The position numbers were made by a program, and so were the translations under genes. Shown piece by piece: positions 1 through 11,643 of a stretch of 64,000 nucleotides of DNA. The notes beneath the pieces were generated by a model. That model was not told where the DNA came from. It saw nothing but the letters and a program-made list of their open reading frames with translations, and did not search any database. The stretch lies in NCBI RefSeq assembly GCF_029784135.1, contig NC_073746.1:106831161-106895160 (forward strand), written 5' to 3'. This stretch comes from Toxorhynchites rutilus septentrionalis. Lineage: Eukaryota; Arthropoda; Insecta; Diptera; Culicidae. Numbering within the stretch: position 1 is the first letter of the stretch; each line of letters begins with the position of its first letter.

Positions 1-805
1 TTATCCGCTACCGATCGCTATATTAGTTCACTCCTGGTAAAAGACGTGGCCTAAAAACATAAAAAAGCATAGAAACGTGTATCTGACCGAGAATCCTGCT
101 AGCGTTATGGGGTTAATTATGGATTGGCGGCTCAGGAACATCCCTTTGCATTAATAAACAAAAATCAAAACCGAGATTTTTTCGATTTGTTAAAGTTTTT
201 TTTCATTGTTCTATGGTACAAACATTGTGTGATAATGTTTGCATCATTGACTGGCGGCTTAATGGATGACTTAGTGATGACTTTTTTTTCGATCAATCGT
301 TAAATTTCAATTCCAAGCCGGATGTGATGAAGGTATTTTCCAGTGGTGAGAAACGCGTTCTTTGGGGGGAAAATGAAGGCGAAAATTTGTTTCGTATCGG
401 TTGCTGTCGTCGTCGCCACACAATCGATTCGGTTCGGATTTTCTGTTGTCGTTCTGCAAAAGGTGCTGTGTAGCATAATTTGTGTGTTATTTCCTTTGGA
501 AATTGGGTTTTTGGGAGCGTTGGAGATGAAATTTTGCTAAGAGATACCGAAAAATTCCAGGGGTATTTAAGGAGTTCAGCGTTTCAGTGCCGCTCTAGAC
601 AGCGAGCAATCAACAGCACATGTTGATGCCGCGAGTCAATTTGATAGGGTGCTCAAATTGGTCTTTTTTGCTTTGTGAATCGTTCGGGCCCTTCAATGCA
701 AGCGTTTATTCATCGATTGTTGACATCGGTCTAAATTTGTGAACTTATTTTCAACACTTTGCGGATCGCTCACGAGATTTCTCGTTTTCGCGTTCCTTCC
801 TTACG
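1..805. other. No gene recognised (window start to first foldback)
   Basis: AT-rich non-coding sequence. A short open frame on the plus strand (343-540, 65 codons) begins with a hydrophobic stretch but has no recognisable domain and no second exon that I can support. I see no RNA gene here. A slightly GC-richer segment around 560-800 may be single-copy mosquito DNA. Confidence 0.5.
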
Positions 806-1525
806 GACTTGTGTGAAATAAGCGGACAAAAGAATTTGTTGCGTGAAAGTTTCTGTTCAACGTCTTGCTGGATTTAATGAATAATGGATTATTTCAATTG
901 AAATAAATTGATTGTTTATCAAGTAACAGCCTTCAAAATCATGCTCATCAAATAGAGAATTGAATCATTCATCTTCCACATAATTCTTTTTTTTTCTTGA
1001 TCGTGACAGAGAAGATTTATAGACTGAAACGTGAGCATGGGTCAATATAGGAAAATTTACAGAATTTTGAAAATAAAAAAAAATTGTTCGAATAGAGTTA
1101 TCGAAGTTATTTTACCTATCTTCCAGCCACAATTTTATTAATCATACGAGAAAAGTTATAAGCCAAGTTGTATGGAAGAAATTAATTTTGTTAAAGAAAA
1201 TTGAAAAAAGTTTTTTGAAAGGACCCAAAACACATTCTTGAGATATTACTTATTCGATACATAATATTTTTATCTATCTTTAGCAATATTTCCATTGCAC
1301 AGTGGTCCAAAAGTGCAAAAACGTGATCGTGAGGGATTTCTCCAAAACGGTTAATTTTACGTATATGATGTCTTCGGAGTAGTTTTAAATTACAACGAGG
1401 GCCACCTTTTGAGGGCTGCCATTTTGAAATGAATCCCTCTAAAAGTGGGATCCAAAATCCTTCCATTTTTTTCAGCTTAAGAGATAGGAAGTTGGTGTCT
1501 TCATAAAAATTATAGTTATGTTATG

Positions 1526-2270
1526 TTTTTTTTTTTTTTCCCAAAATATATTTTTTATTAAGGCACATGTGGCGTTAGCCTGACGGGGCCGGGAGTACAA
1601 TATTATGACAAATTTTGTCTTACAACTATGTTAGTAATATGTAACCGATTACTCGCGGTTGGCTCGAGGTTAGTATTACAAGTGTTCTCATAATTGGTAT
1701 GTTGCAGTCTTCGATGCTCTATACGTGTGCCCGACACGGGCTACTTCCTATTGGGATGCAGCTGACCATTAATCAGCAACGCTCCCTAGTCTGTACCCCA
1801 TATCTAGCGTGGTGCGTCTTTCTCGACTCGAGGAATCCAGGATAGAATGGTCACTAGCCGGCGCAATCATCAGTTCGTGTAGAGTTGTCATGAGCGGTAC
1901 AACCTTTGGCTCTTGTTGAATGATCAGTGGACTGCACAACATTTGGCCCGTGCATCTGTAAAGAGTGTGTGTATGTATTGCCGCGACTAAGTAAAAGTTT
2001 ATCGATCGCTAGGAGGGATATGAAACGGGGACACAACGAAGGAAACATCATTAAACGTTGACATCGGCGTTTCTGAGGAACAGGTATAGATGAAGCAGAA
2101 GATCAGGATCCCGGCTACCTAAGATATCCCGGACGGGGATATCCGATTGTCTGCCTTTTGCTCTCAGTGCTCTAGAGAGCTGAGAGCGAGCAGCATGGAA
2201 CCGGATACACGACCAGACAATATGCTCGATGTCGTGGTAGCCATCGCCACAATCACAAAGATTGTTTGCT
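1526..2270 (-). mobile_element. 5'-truncated I-type LINE fragment
   Basis: This is the reverse complement of the 3' end of the LINE at 44549-47453, and nearly identical to it. It covers the C-terminal coding end, the stop codon, the same 3' UTR and a poly(A) tail seen here as poly(T) at 1526-1539. Truncation is at about 2270. GTTATGTTATG occurs at 1515-1525 and again at 2277-2287, so it is probably the target-site duplication, although the site itself is a short GTTAT repeat. It sits in the loop between the inner arms of the foldback, so it inserted after the foldback formed. Confidence 0.85.
2051..2270 (-). pseudogene. C-terminal end of LINE reverse transcriptase ORF
   Basis: The frame from about 2270 down to the stop at 2051 encodes the last roughly 70 residues of the LINE polyprotein. 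It includes the Cys/His finger (CDCGDGYHDIEH...C) that follows the RNase H domain in I/R1/Jockey-type elements. It reads without a break and differs from the 46.7-46.9 kb copy by few residues. It has no 5' part and no promoter, so it is a dead remnant. Confidence 0.85.
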
Positions 2271-4988
2271 ACATATGTTATGTTATGTTATGTTATTACA
2301 TTGCACTGTAATAGTAATAACATATTTTTTTAACAGGATAACGTAGATGGAGGCCTTCCTTTAAATTAAGTGTAACTTTTGAGGATACAGGTGGATACAG
2401 ACACTTGAAGTGTGGTTTTGCAGCATTTTGCTTGTACTTTAATTTGTAATCGGTTTGGTCTGCCCCAATCTGCCCCTTTATGAAATATCCTAGTTCAAAA
2501 ATAGGTCAATTTTAACATAAAAACTCCAATATCTCCAAATATATAAGAGATAGAAAAAAACAACGTGCGTCAAAAATGTGTGTTTTGACTAGGTAAAAAA
2601 GTTCTGTAAACATTGTAAAATTGTAAAAAATCAAGAGGAAAAGTTAGGACGAAAATATTATTTTTTGGTGCTTTTCACCAAAAATGTCCCATAACTTTTT
2701 TACCTAAATAGATAGAAAGTTGATGTTTTCAGCAAAATTGTTTGTTTTGATAAGAGCTATAATTTTTATGAAGACACCAACTTCCTATCTCTTAAGCTGA
2801 AAAAAATGGATGGATTTTGAATCTCACTTTTAGGGGGATTCATTTCAAAATGGCAGGCCTCAAAAGGTGGCCCTCGTTGTACTTTGAAACTTCTTCGAAG
2901 ACATCATATACGTAAAATTAACCATTTTGGAGAAATCCCTCACGATCACGTTTTTGCACTTTTGGACCACTGTGCATTGGTCGGAAAAGGGTCTAAGAAA
3001 AGTTATAGCCCAAATCATATACAACTTGTATGGGGAAATAAATTAATTTTAAAAAAATTTAAAAAAAATATTTGAAAGGACCCAAAACACATTTTTGAGA
3101 TAATACTCATAGAGAATACTTTTATCCATCTTCAGCCAAATTTTCGTTGGCCGGAAAAGAGACTAAGAAAAAGTATGGGCCAAGATATATACAAGTTGTA
3201 GGAGGAAAATTAATAAATTTATCGAAAATGGAAATAGTACTTTTTCACACTCGAAAATAAAATGAAGGAACAGAGTGCGAATTCGAAATTTCTGCTTTAA
3301 AAAAAAATTAAATGAAAAATGAAATGCTTTAAAATCGTTAAATATCAACGCATGAAGATGGGGTATAAATCTTTTTAAAGCATAATTTACATGGATTTAC
3401 ACAGAATATTTTACAGAGAAATTTGTATTTCGATGTAGTGGATAAAAAATATCGGGAAGAAATGAGAAATCGATTTCTTTCTGTTTTTTCGAAGATAGCA
3501 AATCCAATTAACGTTATCAACTATCTTTCATCTGATTTCTATAACGTTGTTGTGGACCATTCAGTACTGAGGTATTATTGTATGAACGAAAATTTTCGAA
3601 TTCGTATTTGATAATAAATAGTTATATAAAATAATAAATAGTTCAATAAATAATCATCGAAAAACAGTTTCGAAAACTCTAATAGATTCTATACATCCAG
3701 GATTTTTTTACGCAGGGAATAGAATTTTGTTATGATTTGTCGCGGTACACCATAGTGATGTACTTTGAGTATTTTCTCAAATTTTCATTTCCAAGCCTAT
3801 TATGAATGGGGAAAAAAAAAGAAAAACTCTTTTTTTCACTTTCACTTTGCACTATATAGGAGAATTATCTCATTATTATCTGAAAAAAAAATCATACATA
3901 TCTATAAAAGGCGTAGGAACACATTTAAATACGAATTATAGTAGTACTGAATCTCTAAATACTAAAAAAAAAGTTCAAATTCATCTTGAAATACGATTTT
4001 TTTAGCACTTCAATTTTTTAGAAATTTATTTTTTGATTATATTTCTCGATATATCATACTAAGATGCACTTTCAGTATTGTTTCCAATTTTTTATCTCAA
4101 AGCTATTGAGAATGACGTGCTAAAAATTGAAAGGTACGTTTCTCATCATAGATCCTATGGATAGGGATTCGAAAAATAGTCAAAATTTCTATGCAATAGA
4201 AAATTTTATTTCGTTTTTACTCTTTAATTTTTCTTCCTTATCCAGCAAGACCCTTTCCGCCGTACAACTCGTGAACGTTTTGGCCAATAACTTTTCTCAT
4301 ACCCTTTTCGGACCAATGAAAATTTGGCTAAAGATAAATTAAAATATTTTTTATCGAATGAGTACTAACTCGAAAATGTGTTTTGGGTCCTTTCAAATAA
4401 CTTATTTCAATTTTCTTTAGAATAATTAATTTCTCCCACACAACTTATTTTTAATTAATTCGTTTATGTTTACAGGCTCAGTTACATAAGTTTTAAGGAG
4501 CCGAATTCTTAACTATATTTTTATAACTATATATAAACAATTTCCTAATTCAATGGTTAGTAAGGTAGAAAACCGATTACTCGTGGTTGACTCCCTCCCA
4601 TACAACTTGGCCAATAACTATTCTCAGACCCTTTTCCGATTAATCAAATTGTGGCTGGAAGATAAGTGAAATATTTCTCTATCGGATAACTTCGATAACT
4701 CTATTCGAACAACTTTTTTTGATTTTCAAAATTCTGTATATTTTCCTACATTGACCCATGCTCACGTTTCAGTCTATAACTTTTCTCTGTCACGATCAAG
4801 ACAAAAATGAATTATGTGGAAAGATGAATGATTCGATTCTCTATTTAATGAGCATGATTTTGAAGGTTGTTACCTGATAAACAATCAATTTATTTTTATT
4901 CATTAAATCCAGCAAGACGTTGAACAGAAACTTGCACGCAACAATAACTTTCATTCGCTGAACTTTCATCCGCTAACTTCACACAAAG

Positions 4989-5761
4989 AGGTGAATGAAC
5001 TGCAAAGTTAAAAGCCTCTTAAAACATGCAGCAAAGCAAGCAACTTTACACAAGTCAAAACGTGCGGTCCCAGGCGTATGTCTTACATATTTCTTCCCGG
5101 TCCTTAAAGTGTTAAGTTGGTGTTGTTTTCGTTTGTGCCGGCAACCATTTCCAAGTCCTGCGTTCATAGTGAGACCGTGTCTTGAACATCTCCCGTCTGG
5201 TTTTTATTGTGAATATTTTCTCATGACCGTGAAATTACGCCTAAAAGTTGAGCACGGAAAATTCGGACAAACATAACATGCTGCCATGTATTTGTTTTAT
5301 GAGTGGAACATTTCACATTTCCACTGAATTACGTTAAGAGTGTACTGAATCATAATAAGCATTTGTTGTCATTGTAAGTTCATTGGTTTACACTATGACA
5401 TGATTGATAGGAACAAATTAAAATTGCCTTAACTGTTGAATTATCCCCTTGTGTAATGTTCTGATGCGATTTGATGATCATCTCACCATCGATAGGTGAC
5501 AAGGGAGTGTAGAAAAGCAAATGAAGGTAAATGAAAACAAAATGACTTGTTTTAAAACTCATTCGACATCAAGAGACGCGGTTAAAATGGCAGAAGTTTC
5601 GCAAGAAACAATGTTAAAAAGACAGAAGTTTTCGTTTCGTTTTCCTTTTCGAAATATTGATTCTAAGAAAAAAACATGGTAGGAACTCAACAGCGAACGA
5701 TTCAGTAAAAGTGGTGGAGCTCACTAATAACAAATACACTCGTTCAATATTCAATACAAAT
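4989..5761. other. Intergenic, no gene recognised
   Basis: Short overlapping open frames occur on both strands at 4979-5276, but none has a domain, a signal peptide or codon use that convinces. The sequence just before 5862 is the 3' flank of the first vitelline membrane gene. Confidence 0.45.
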
Positions 5762-5864
5762 TTTATTCATAATTTGTTTGTTCCATCGGTATCCCATCTC
5801 TGAATCAATGAAGGTGTAGATCATGGCGGTTATAAGCTATAGTCCTTCCAGCGTGCGTTCCAAC

Positions 5865-6218
5865 CTACTCCTCAAACTGATCCATCGATTCTTCGTGATC
5901 CATGTGAGACCGATATCCGCCTTTTCCACCGCCACCGTATCCACCCTTTCCGCCACCGTATCCACCCTTCTCACCACCGTATCCGCCTTTCTCCGGGATG
6001 CAGGGCACCTTGGAGATGCTGGGTGCACATCCAACCAGCAAACTAGATCCACACTTCACCGTGGGGGCTTTCGCCTCGTATGTGTGCACCTGAGGAGCCC
6101 CGTATCCTCCACCACCTCCGCCGTATTTCTGGGGTGCCTCGTACTTGGGCGGAGGTGGGTAGTTGGCCAGCGCACCGACCACGAAAGACAGTAACGTCAC
6201 CGCGAGCAGCTTGTTCAT
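5865..6218 (-). CDS. Vitelline membrane protein (15a-like), copy 1
   Basis: Secreted eggshell protein of 117 residues, presumably made by ovarian follicle cells and cross-linked into the vitelline envelope. Residues 1-18 are a signal peptide (MNKLLAV... ending GALA). A proline/tyrosine stretch (PPPPKYEAPQKY) and a Gly run follow. The VM domain has Cys56, Cys64 and Cys73 (C-x7-C-x8-C). The tail has KGGYGG repeats and ends acidic (MDHEESMDQFEE). The frame could start 14 codons upstream, but the Met at 6218 directly precedes the signal peptide and matches the paralogues. AATAAA lies at 5767-5762, about 100 bp after the stop. It is the most divergent and shortest of the four paralogues here, lacking the YESSGGYGAP repeats. 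Family assignment is from the cysteine pattern and composition, which I know from dipteran VM proteins. Confidence 0.9.
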   Translation of the reverse strand: MNKLLAVTLLSFVVGALANYPPPPKYEAPQKYGGGGGGYGAPQVHTYEAKAPTVKCGSSLLVGCAPSISKVPCIPEKGGYGGEKGGYGGGKGGYGGGGKGGYRSHMDHEESMDQFEE

Positions 6219-6290
6219 GATTGTTGTCGAAAGTGGATAACGGTCTTCGGCTTGAAACACGATACTCCGCGGTGGTGCACAGCAACGACT

Positions 6291-6328
6291 ACTGATGATT
6301 AGAACCGAGAGTTGGGGTGGGTTTTATA
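6291..6328 (-). promoter_or_regulatory. Core promoter of VM copy 1
   Basis: TATAAAA (minus strand, 6328-6322) is followed about 30 bp downstream by the arthropod initiator TCAGT (6295-6291). This predicts transcription starting near 6294 and a 5' UTR of about 75 nt. The other three paralogues have the same spacing. Confidence 0.75.
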
Positions 6329-6329
6329 T

Positions 6330-7571
6330 TTCACTTTTGCTGACCGTCTTGAATAGGGAAGTTGAATTATGGCGGTCACTTTCGCGGAAGTTTACTTGTT
6401 TGCAGGAAATTTGTACCTCTGTTTGTGGCAAACAAATTCAGCGCACTTAATTGCGCCGGGCAGAGCAGCGTTGTTGGTAAACTTATATGTCTAGGCATGA
6501 GTTGAAGAATTGTTATTGAAACTATCGGTAGACTGTTTTTCTTCTGAATGCAAACCAAAATCAGAATTTCAGCATGCTGAATTTGTTCATATTTACAGTT
6601 TGCTCAATATTGTCGCCACAAAGTTAATCTTCCGAAAATGTATAGGTAAACATACCATTTTGAATTAAACCTGTTCCCTTTTTTAGACACTTCTCTTCGT
6701 TACTACGGTTTGCAAAATGATTCTTAGTTAGGAGTATTCCAGCCAGAATCAAAAAGTGTCAGGCTCTAAATCACACATTAAAATGCACCGTGAGAATTAT
6801 TAAATTACTTTTGCGCTCCGCCAAACCGCACATATCGTTGCGAAGCGGACGTCATTTGGTTCATGTTATTCCACATGTTCTAGCATCAAATACCACTGTC
6901 AATGTTGGCTCCCGAATTGGCCCGGGTCAATAACAAAAAATCCTGTTTTGAGTACCACTGAACTACCTGCGGAGGCCTAACCGGAGAAACAGGAGCCCTC
7001 TCTCCCAGGCATTGTTTGGACGCGGTAAATTTCTGACATTTCGGCTATTGCGAAGCTTTCCAGTGACCGGTTCAAATTAATGGATTCCATAAACGATAAC
7101 ACAACCATGACGGTGCTTTATTTATCGACCACAAAGGAGCGGCTATTCGGTGTTCGAACTTTTTGTTTTTATTTTGCTTATGTTTATCCCCCAGCCGCGT
7201 TTTCCCGGTGTTTTAGGTGAGGCGGAACGAGTTTTTTTTTCGCGCGAATGTTCCCTGCAGTTCCTCGCGTTGGTTGTCAGATTGTGGGGCTACTCTGGTG
7301 CTTCTGAATTTCGAATTGCTGCGAACCCGGTACGTGGGGAAAGCAATTCACGGTTCTCCCTTTGCGATTCCGAAATGCATTCTACCATCAGAATGTTGAC
7401 TCTTTCCGGTGAGCGGTTTGTGGTCGTGTTTTTTTTCATTTGGTTAGGCTTTGATGTTGATCTTGATGAACGAATGACGGACGGAGGATGCAGCGTTCAG
7501 AGAACAATTTGTCTAGTTTATATTGGGACAGGTAACCCAGATTGATGTGCGTCCCCCAAAAACCAAATAAC
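6330..7571. other. Intergenic upstream of VM copy 1; no gene recognised
   Basis: This should hold the upstream control region of VM copy 1. I see no transposon ends in 6330-7100. A 131-codon frame on the plus strand (7150-7545) is hydrophobic at its start but matches nothing I know, and it overlaps another frame, so it is probably chance. Confidence 0.4.
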
Positions 7572-7749
7572 TGTTTGAGTTATGGAACTAGGGCGAATTG
7601 AAACACGTCTGTGTTCAGTGAGGTTTGAACAAGTAATGCAAAATTCTTTATTGAAAACTACTCAACAAGGTAACTAAGTTAACTCATTGTTACTAAGTTG
7701 CAACGTTGCTACGTTGCTACCAAGCTGTCGACTATGTTGCTCCTCAACA
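7572..7749 (-). repeat. 3' LTR of copia element
   Basis: 178-bp long terminal repeat, ending in TGTTTGAG on the plus strand and TGTTGAGGAG on the minus strand. It has four substitutions relative to the partner LTR. Confidence 0.95.
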
Positions 7750-8502
7750 CTCCTCCTCAACATTGATCGATTTTATGCCAATAGCTTCTCGTAGCTGCTT
7801 CAATTTGATTGCTCCCAAAGGCTTGGTTAACAGGTCTGCTTCCATCATATCCGTTGGGCAGTACTGTATGGTTGCGATACCATTCTGTACAAGGTTCTTT
7901 ACGGAACAGAACTTCGTGTCAATGTGTTTCGACCGTCGGGTGTTCCTATCAGCAACGGAGAGAGCAATACAACTCTGATTGTCTTCATTCACCTTTATCG
8001 GCAGCTGCAGTCTTTCGCCAAGGTCGTTCATCAATTTTCGAACCAACTGCAGTTCTTGAAGACATTCAGCAAGGGCGCTGTATTCCGCTTCAGTACTTGA
8101 CAATGAAACTCCAGTCTTTTTACTGCATTTCCAGTTGATAAGTCCACCGCACAGCTTGAAAATGTAACCGGTGTTTGACTTCCGGTCACCGACTTCTCCT
8201 GCCCAATCTGCATCGGCAAAGGCTTCAAGTTCGAATTGCTCTGTGCCTCCCAAATGTAGTTCAAGGTCGATTGTCCCCTTGAGATAACGCAAAACTCTTT
8301 TACCTTCATTCCAGTCGGCTTTAGTAGGCTTCGATACACGTCTTCCAAGAATAGAGGTTGCAATAGCCACATCAGGTCTTGTATTAACGGCTATATACAA
8401 CAAAGCTCCTACCAAACTCTGGAACTGCTCCTTGTCTTGAAGTGGTTCACTATCCTCCTCCTTTTGTTGAAGAAAGCCGGTTGACATTGGGATCTTGGAC
8501 AC
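7744..8502 (-). pseudogene. Copia RT C-terminus and RNase H
   Basis: An open frame of 252 codons holds the end of the RT domain (GALLYIAVNTRPD...) and the copia-type RNase H. The visible RNase H acidic sites are ADADWA, SSTEAEY and VADRNTRRSKHID. It ends at the polypurine tract. The RT thumb sequence just upstream (about 8503-8550) is in another frame, and a large part of RT between the YVDD region and this frame is missing. The domain is complete, but it is cut off from its polyprotein. Confidence 0.9.
7750..7760 (-). promoter_or_regulatory. Polypurine tract of copia element
   Basis: On the minus strand the purine run GAGGAGGAG lies directly before the 3' LTR. This is the expected primer site for plus-strand DNA synthesis. 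Confidence 0.8.
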
Positions 8503-8550
8503 CTTCCATTTGGAAACGTGATAACACTTTCTTTATGTAGTTCTTCTGGT

Positions 8551-9116
8551 TCAGGACAAACCTGCCATTGCTATAACGACGATGTCATCTACGTAAATTA
8601 GCAGATACATTGTTAAATTCTTTGCCCGGCGAACGTACAGGCAGGGATCTGCAGTTGACGGCTGGAAACCAAGCTTTTTGAAAACATCATCAATCACCAG
8701 ACTCTTGCGGCCTGCTTGAGTCCATGAAGACAGCGTTTCAAATGGCATACGGCATTTGGGTTGATGCTCGTGAAACCCGGAGGTTGCTTCATATAGATCT
8801 CCTCCTGAAGCTCCCCATATAAGTACGCTGTTTTAATATCTACGTGACGAACTAGCATACGGTCCCTGCTTGCTAAGGTCAAAACAGTCCGAAAAGAAGC
8901 TTGCTTGATCACAGGAGCAAATACAAGATCATAATCCGTACCAAAGTTTTGGGAAAATCCTTGCACTACAAGTCTAGCTTTGTATCTAACGACTTTACCA
9001 GTCTCATCTTCTTTCCGCTTGAAAATCCATTTACATCCTATTGGCTTGCGATTTGAAGGTAGATCGGTGATTTCCCATGTGCCGTTTTCTTGATGCGACA
9101 TTATTTCTTCTTCCAT
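8551..9116 (-). pseudogene. Copia reverse transcriptase, broken
   Basis: RT fingers/palm pieces lie in two frames. 9116-8694 begins MEEEIMSHQENGTWE and ends at LKQAARVW, then a stop. 8748-8551 carries the catalytic YVDDIVV. A small deletion at the junction (about 8694-8700) shifts the frame. After YVDD the palm is truncated by a deletion. An in-frame stop (9162-9164) separates this piece from the integrase C-terminal linker upstream. Reverse transcriptase of this copy cannot be active. Confidence 0.9.
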
Positions 9117-9161
9117 TGCGGCCTTCCATTTGACATGCTCAGAACATGAAACGGCTTCAGC

Positions 9162-9473
9162 CTACGTCTTCGGTTCAACTGGTAAATTTACGGCAAGTCT
9201 AAAGGAGTCGTTATACCTTTCCGGAGGAACACCAATGTTCGGTCGAGATGATCGTCGCAGTCGTTCGGAGTCGGTCGTATCTTCTACCGGATTCTGCTGG
9301 CCACAATCGCCTTCGTCTTCAGCCACGAAAAACTGCTCAGATTCATCCAGCTCTTCCGGTTTTTCGTCCTCTTCTTGAGATTGGACCTCCTCCTCTTCAA
9401 AAAAAACGGACAGATACTTTTCCAGCATCGTTTTCATCTGATTCTTCCACCGCGGGCTCTCCCTTGCTTTCAC
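9162..9473 (-). pseudogene. Copia integrase-RT linker, frameshifted
   Basis: An acidic linker (EEEEVQSQEEDEKPEELDE...) between integrase and RT. It is out of frame with the integrase because of a shift in the homopolymer at about 9398-9405. It ends at an in-frame stop (9162-9164), after which the RT frame continues. The length and acidity are normal for this part of copia polyproteins. Confidence 0.85.
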
Positions 9474-11304
9474 AATCTAGCTCCAAGAATCGGACATCAC
9501 GACTAATAATGATTTCTCCTGTTTTCGTGTTCACTAATCTATAGGCTTTGCTATCAGCTGCATATCCAACAAAAGTTAATTTCGTCGCTTTTGGCTCAAA
9601 CTTTTTGCGCTTTTGTGAGGGCTTCCAAACGTATGCACTGCAGCCAAAAATCTTCAAATGCTTCATATCTGGCTTTCTACCGAACCAAATCTCGAATGGT
9701 GTAACATCTACTGCGCTAGAGGGCAGCCTGTTCTGTAAATATGCTGCTGTATTCACAGCCTCCGCCCAAAATCGTCTGGGCAATCCAGCATCCAGTAGCA
9801 TGCATAGCCCCATTTCATTCAAGGTCCTATTTTTTCTTTCGGTAACGCCATTTTGTTGTGGTGCATAGCCAGCCGTATATTCTGCCTTTATACCTTTTTG
9901 CGCATAGAACCTCCGGATACTGTGACTCGTGTATTCTCCACCTCTGTCGGATCGAATCACCTTAGGCTTCTTCCCGAACTGGTTATCCACAAAACGGACG
10001 TATTCACGGATTTTACATTCCACTTCAGATTTTTCTTTTAAAAAATATACAATTGTGTATCTACTATGGTCATCGATCATGGTTAGATAAGATCTACAAC
10101 CACCCATAGTCTTCGTCATCGGTCCGCTGACGTCAGTATGGACAATATCCAGAATCTCATTTGAAGTCTTCATAGCCGCTGCTGGAAAAGCAGGACGTGC
10201 CATCTTCCCTTCAAGGCAACATTCACACATCAGTTGAATTCCACACTTCTTCATATTCATGCCGGATACTAGATTCTTCCGTTCAATCTCTCCAAATACA
10301 GCCGGATCTCTATGGCCAAGCCTTCGGTGCCACACATGTTGACAATCTTGATTATGCTGTCGATCACCAACCATCATCGAACGCGATTCTTCAAAAGTAT
10401 TCAGTCGGTACAATCCACCTACTCGATTAGACGTCGCGATAACTTCACCGTTAAATTCTAAGCTGCATTTTTCCGTACCAAACACTGCACGAACTCTTTT
10501 CTTGGCAAGCTTCGTAACTGATACGAGGCTTCCTTCTAGTTCAGGGGCGTAAATAACGTCTGTCAAAGTTATCTTCACTTGCTCATCATTGCCATCGAGA
10601 CACTGAATAACACAATTTCCGACACCGGCGGTACGAATCACATTCCCATCAGCAGTCGAAATAACCGGATTCACAGAACGATCCAAACGTTGGAAATTTT
10701 TGCTATCGTTCGTAAGGTGGGACGTTGCACCTGAGTCTATCACCCACGAATTCAAAATATCCTTTTGGTCCCGAACCATAAACGTGAACGACTTTGCTCT
10801 GTCGTTTTCGCGCACTGTTTTTGCCTTCTCTCTTGATGATTTCTTCTTATACTTTTTATCTGCTTCTTTCTCCGCTTGAAAAGCACGGCAGTCCTTTTTG
10901 CGATGTCCCTGCTTCCCACAGAAGTAGCAGGACACCTGATTTTTCTGCTTACCTCGGCCAACCATCTTCAACGCCTGTTCTTCCGAACCACCCCTTTTCT
11001 TCTTCTGCTTATCTGCTTCGTCAATGAGTTTGATCTTCACCATCTCGATTGTTAGTTCATCTTCATTACGAGCTTCTAGAGCAGTCGTCAGGGGACTGAA
11101 TGAATCCGGAAGCCCACGTAGAATGAGTGCAACCTTCATACATTCTTCCATCTTGAAACCAGAGCTCTCCAACCTTACGTAATTCTTCAGAATTTCGTTG
11201 AGATACTCTTCCATACTCTCTCCCACTTGATAGTTCTGATTCGTTATCTGTTTCAAGAGGGTAACCTTTTGTCCAAGCGATGCCTTGTTGTGATGTTCCT
11301 TCAA
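9397..11304 (-). pseudogene. Copia gag C-terminal part, protease and integrase
   Basis: An open frame of 635 codons. In order: the end of gag; a CCHC zinc knuckle (CYFCGKQGHRKKDC, residues 126-139) for RNA binding; the aspartic protease active site DSGA (about 190-193); the integrase HHCC zinc region (HRRLGH ... CECC); and the integrase catalytic core with D (HTDVSGP), D (IRSDRGGEY) and E (QQNGVTERKNRT). The first Met is internal to gag. The natural reading enters from the upstream frame, so this is a fragment of a longer polyprotein. It ends at a frameshift in an A/T run. Confidence 0.93.
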
Positions 11305-11546
11305 CGCTGCCCATGTCGTTTTGGCCGTGGTCTTGGTCTGGATGATGCTGTACTGACCTCCAAAGTGAGTTGAATCGTTGCCAGTGCCTTCTCATCGCCG
11401 TTCATCCAAGCCTCGGTCACAGGATTCGGTGCTGTCCCTGGGTCCACATACTTCCAAAGTTGTTCCCGTCTCAGCAGCGCTTGAACCGCAAACGACCATG
11501 TCTGGTAATTGGAATTGTTGAGCCTCGGAATTCTTCCCCACTCCAT
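11301..11546 (-). pseudogene. Copia gag N-terminus
   Basis: An 81-codon frame starts MEWGRIPRLNN and contains a copia-type gag start (SNYQTWSFAVQALLRREQLWKYV is the UBN2-like region). It begins about 100 bp after the 5' LTR. Around 11355 a missing base (or two extra) throws the frame into nonsense. The correct continuation is the 635-codon frame. Confidence 0.88.
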
Positions 11547-11628
11547 TCAAGGAACTGTTCAACTTCGCTTCTTGGCTTGGTTCTCACAAAAAACTTGAAT
11601 TCACTTATTCGCCTAGTCTTTCTGCTCT

Positions 11629-11643
11629 GCTGGGCCCATAACC
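11629..11643 (-). promoter_or_regulatory. Primer-binding site, initiator tRNA-Met (internal, copia type)
   Basis: The plus strand reads GCTGGGCCCATAACC directly before the 5' LTR. This is identical to the anticodon stem-loop region of eukaryotic initiator tRNA-Met (CAU anticodon inside). Drosophila copia is known to prime from an internal cut of this tRNA rather than its 3' end, so this fits a half-tRNA primer. Confidence 0.85.

Larger units (their letters stand above)
806..4988. repeat. Large foldback (inverted-repeat) element
   Basis: The outer arms, about 806-1270 and about 4400-4988, are reverse complements. The left arm's GTTCAACGTCTTGCTGG (about 857) reappears inverted near 4915, and similarity runs on through the strings around 1000-1150 and 4650-4800. 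A second, inner pair of arms lies at about 1280-1520 and 2752-2985. Related subrepeats, often near phrases such as GGACCCAAAACACA, recur at about 1207, 3077 and 4390. The middle (about 3740-4170) is similar to parts of the separate foldback at 36.6-38.6 kb. No transposase is visible. The outer ends are eroded, so the limits are approximate. It was probably a DNA transposon of foldback or MITE type. Confidence 0.7.

Noticed and set aside
1854..2051. 65-codon frame on the minus strand
   Set aside because: It is the 3' UTR of the truncated LINE, which follows the true stop codon.
4545..4592. Second LINE 3'-UTR fragment inside the first foldback
   Set aside because: About 45 bp resemble the LINE 3' UTR (GATTACTCGyGGTTG), but there is no tail or duplication; too short to call.
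7150..7545. 131-codon open frame upstream of the copia element
   Set aside because: Overlapping alternative frame, no recognisable domain, no promoter found.
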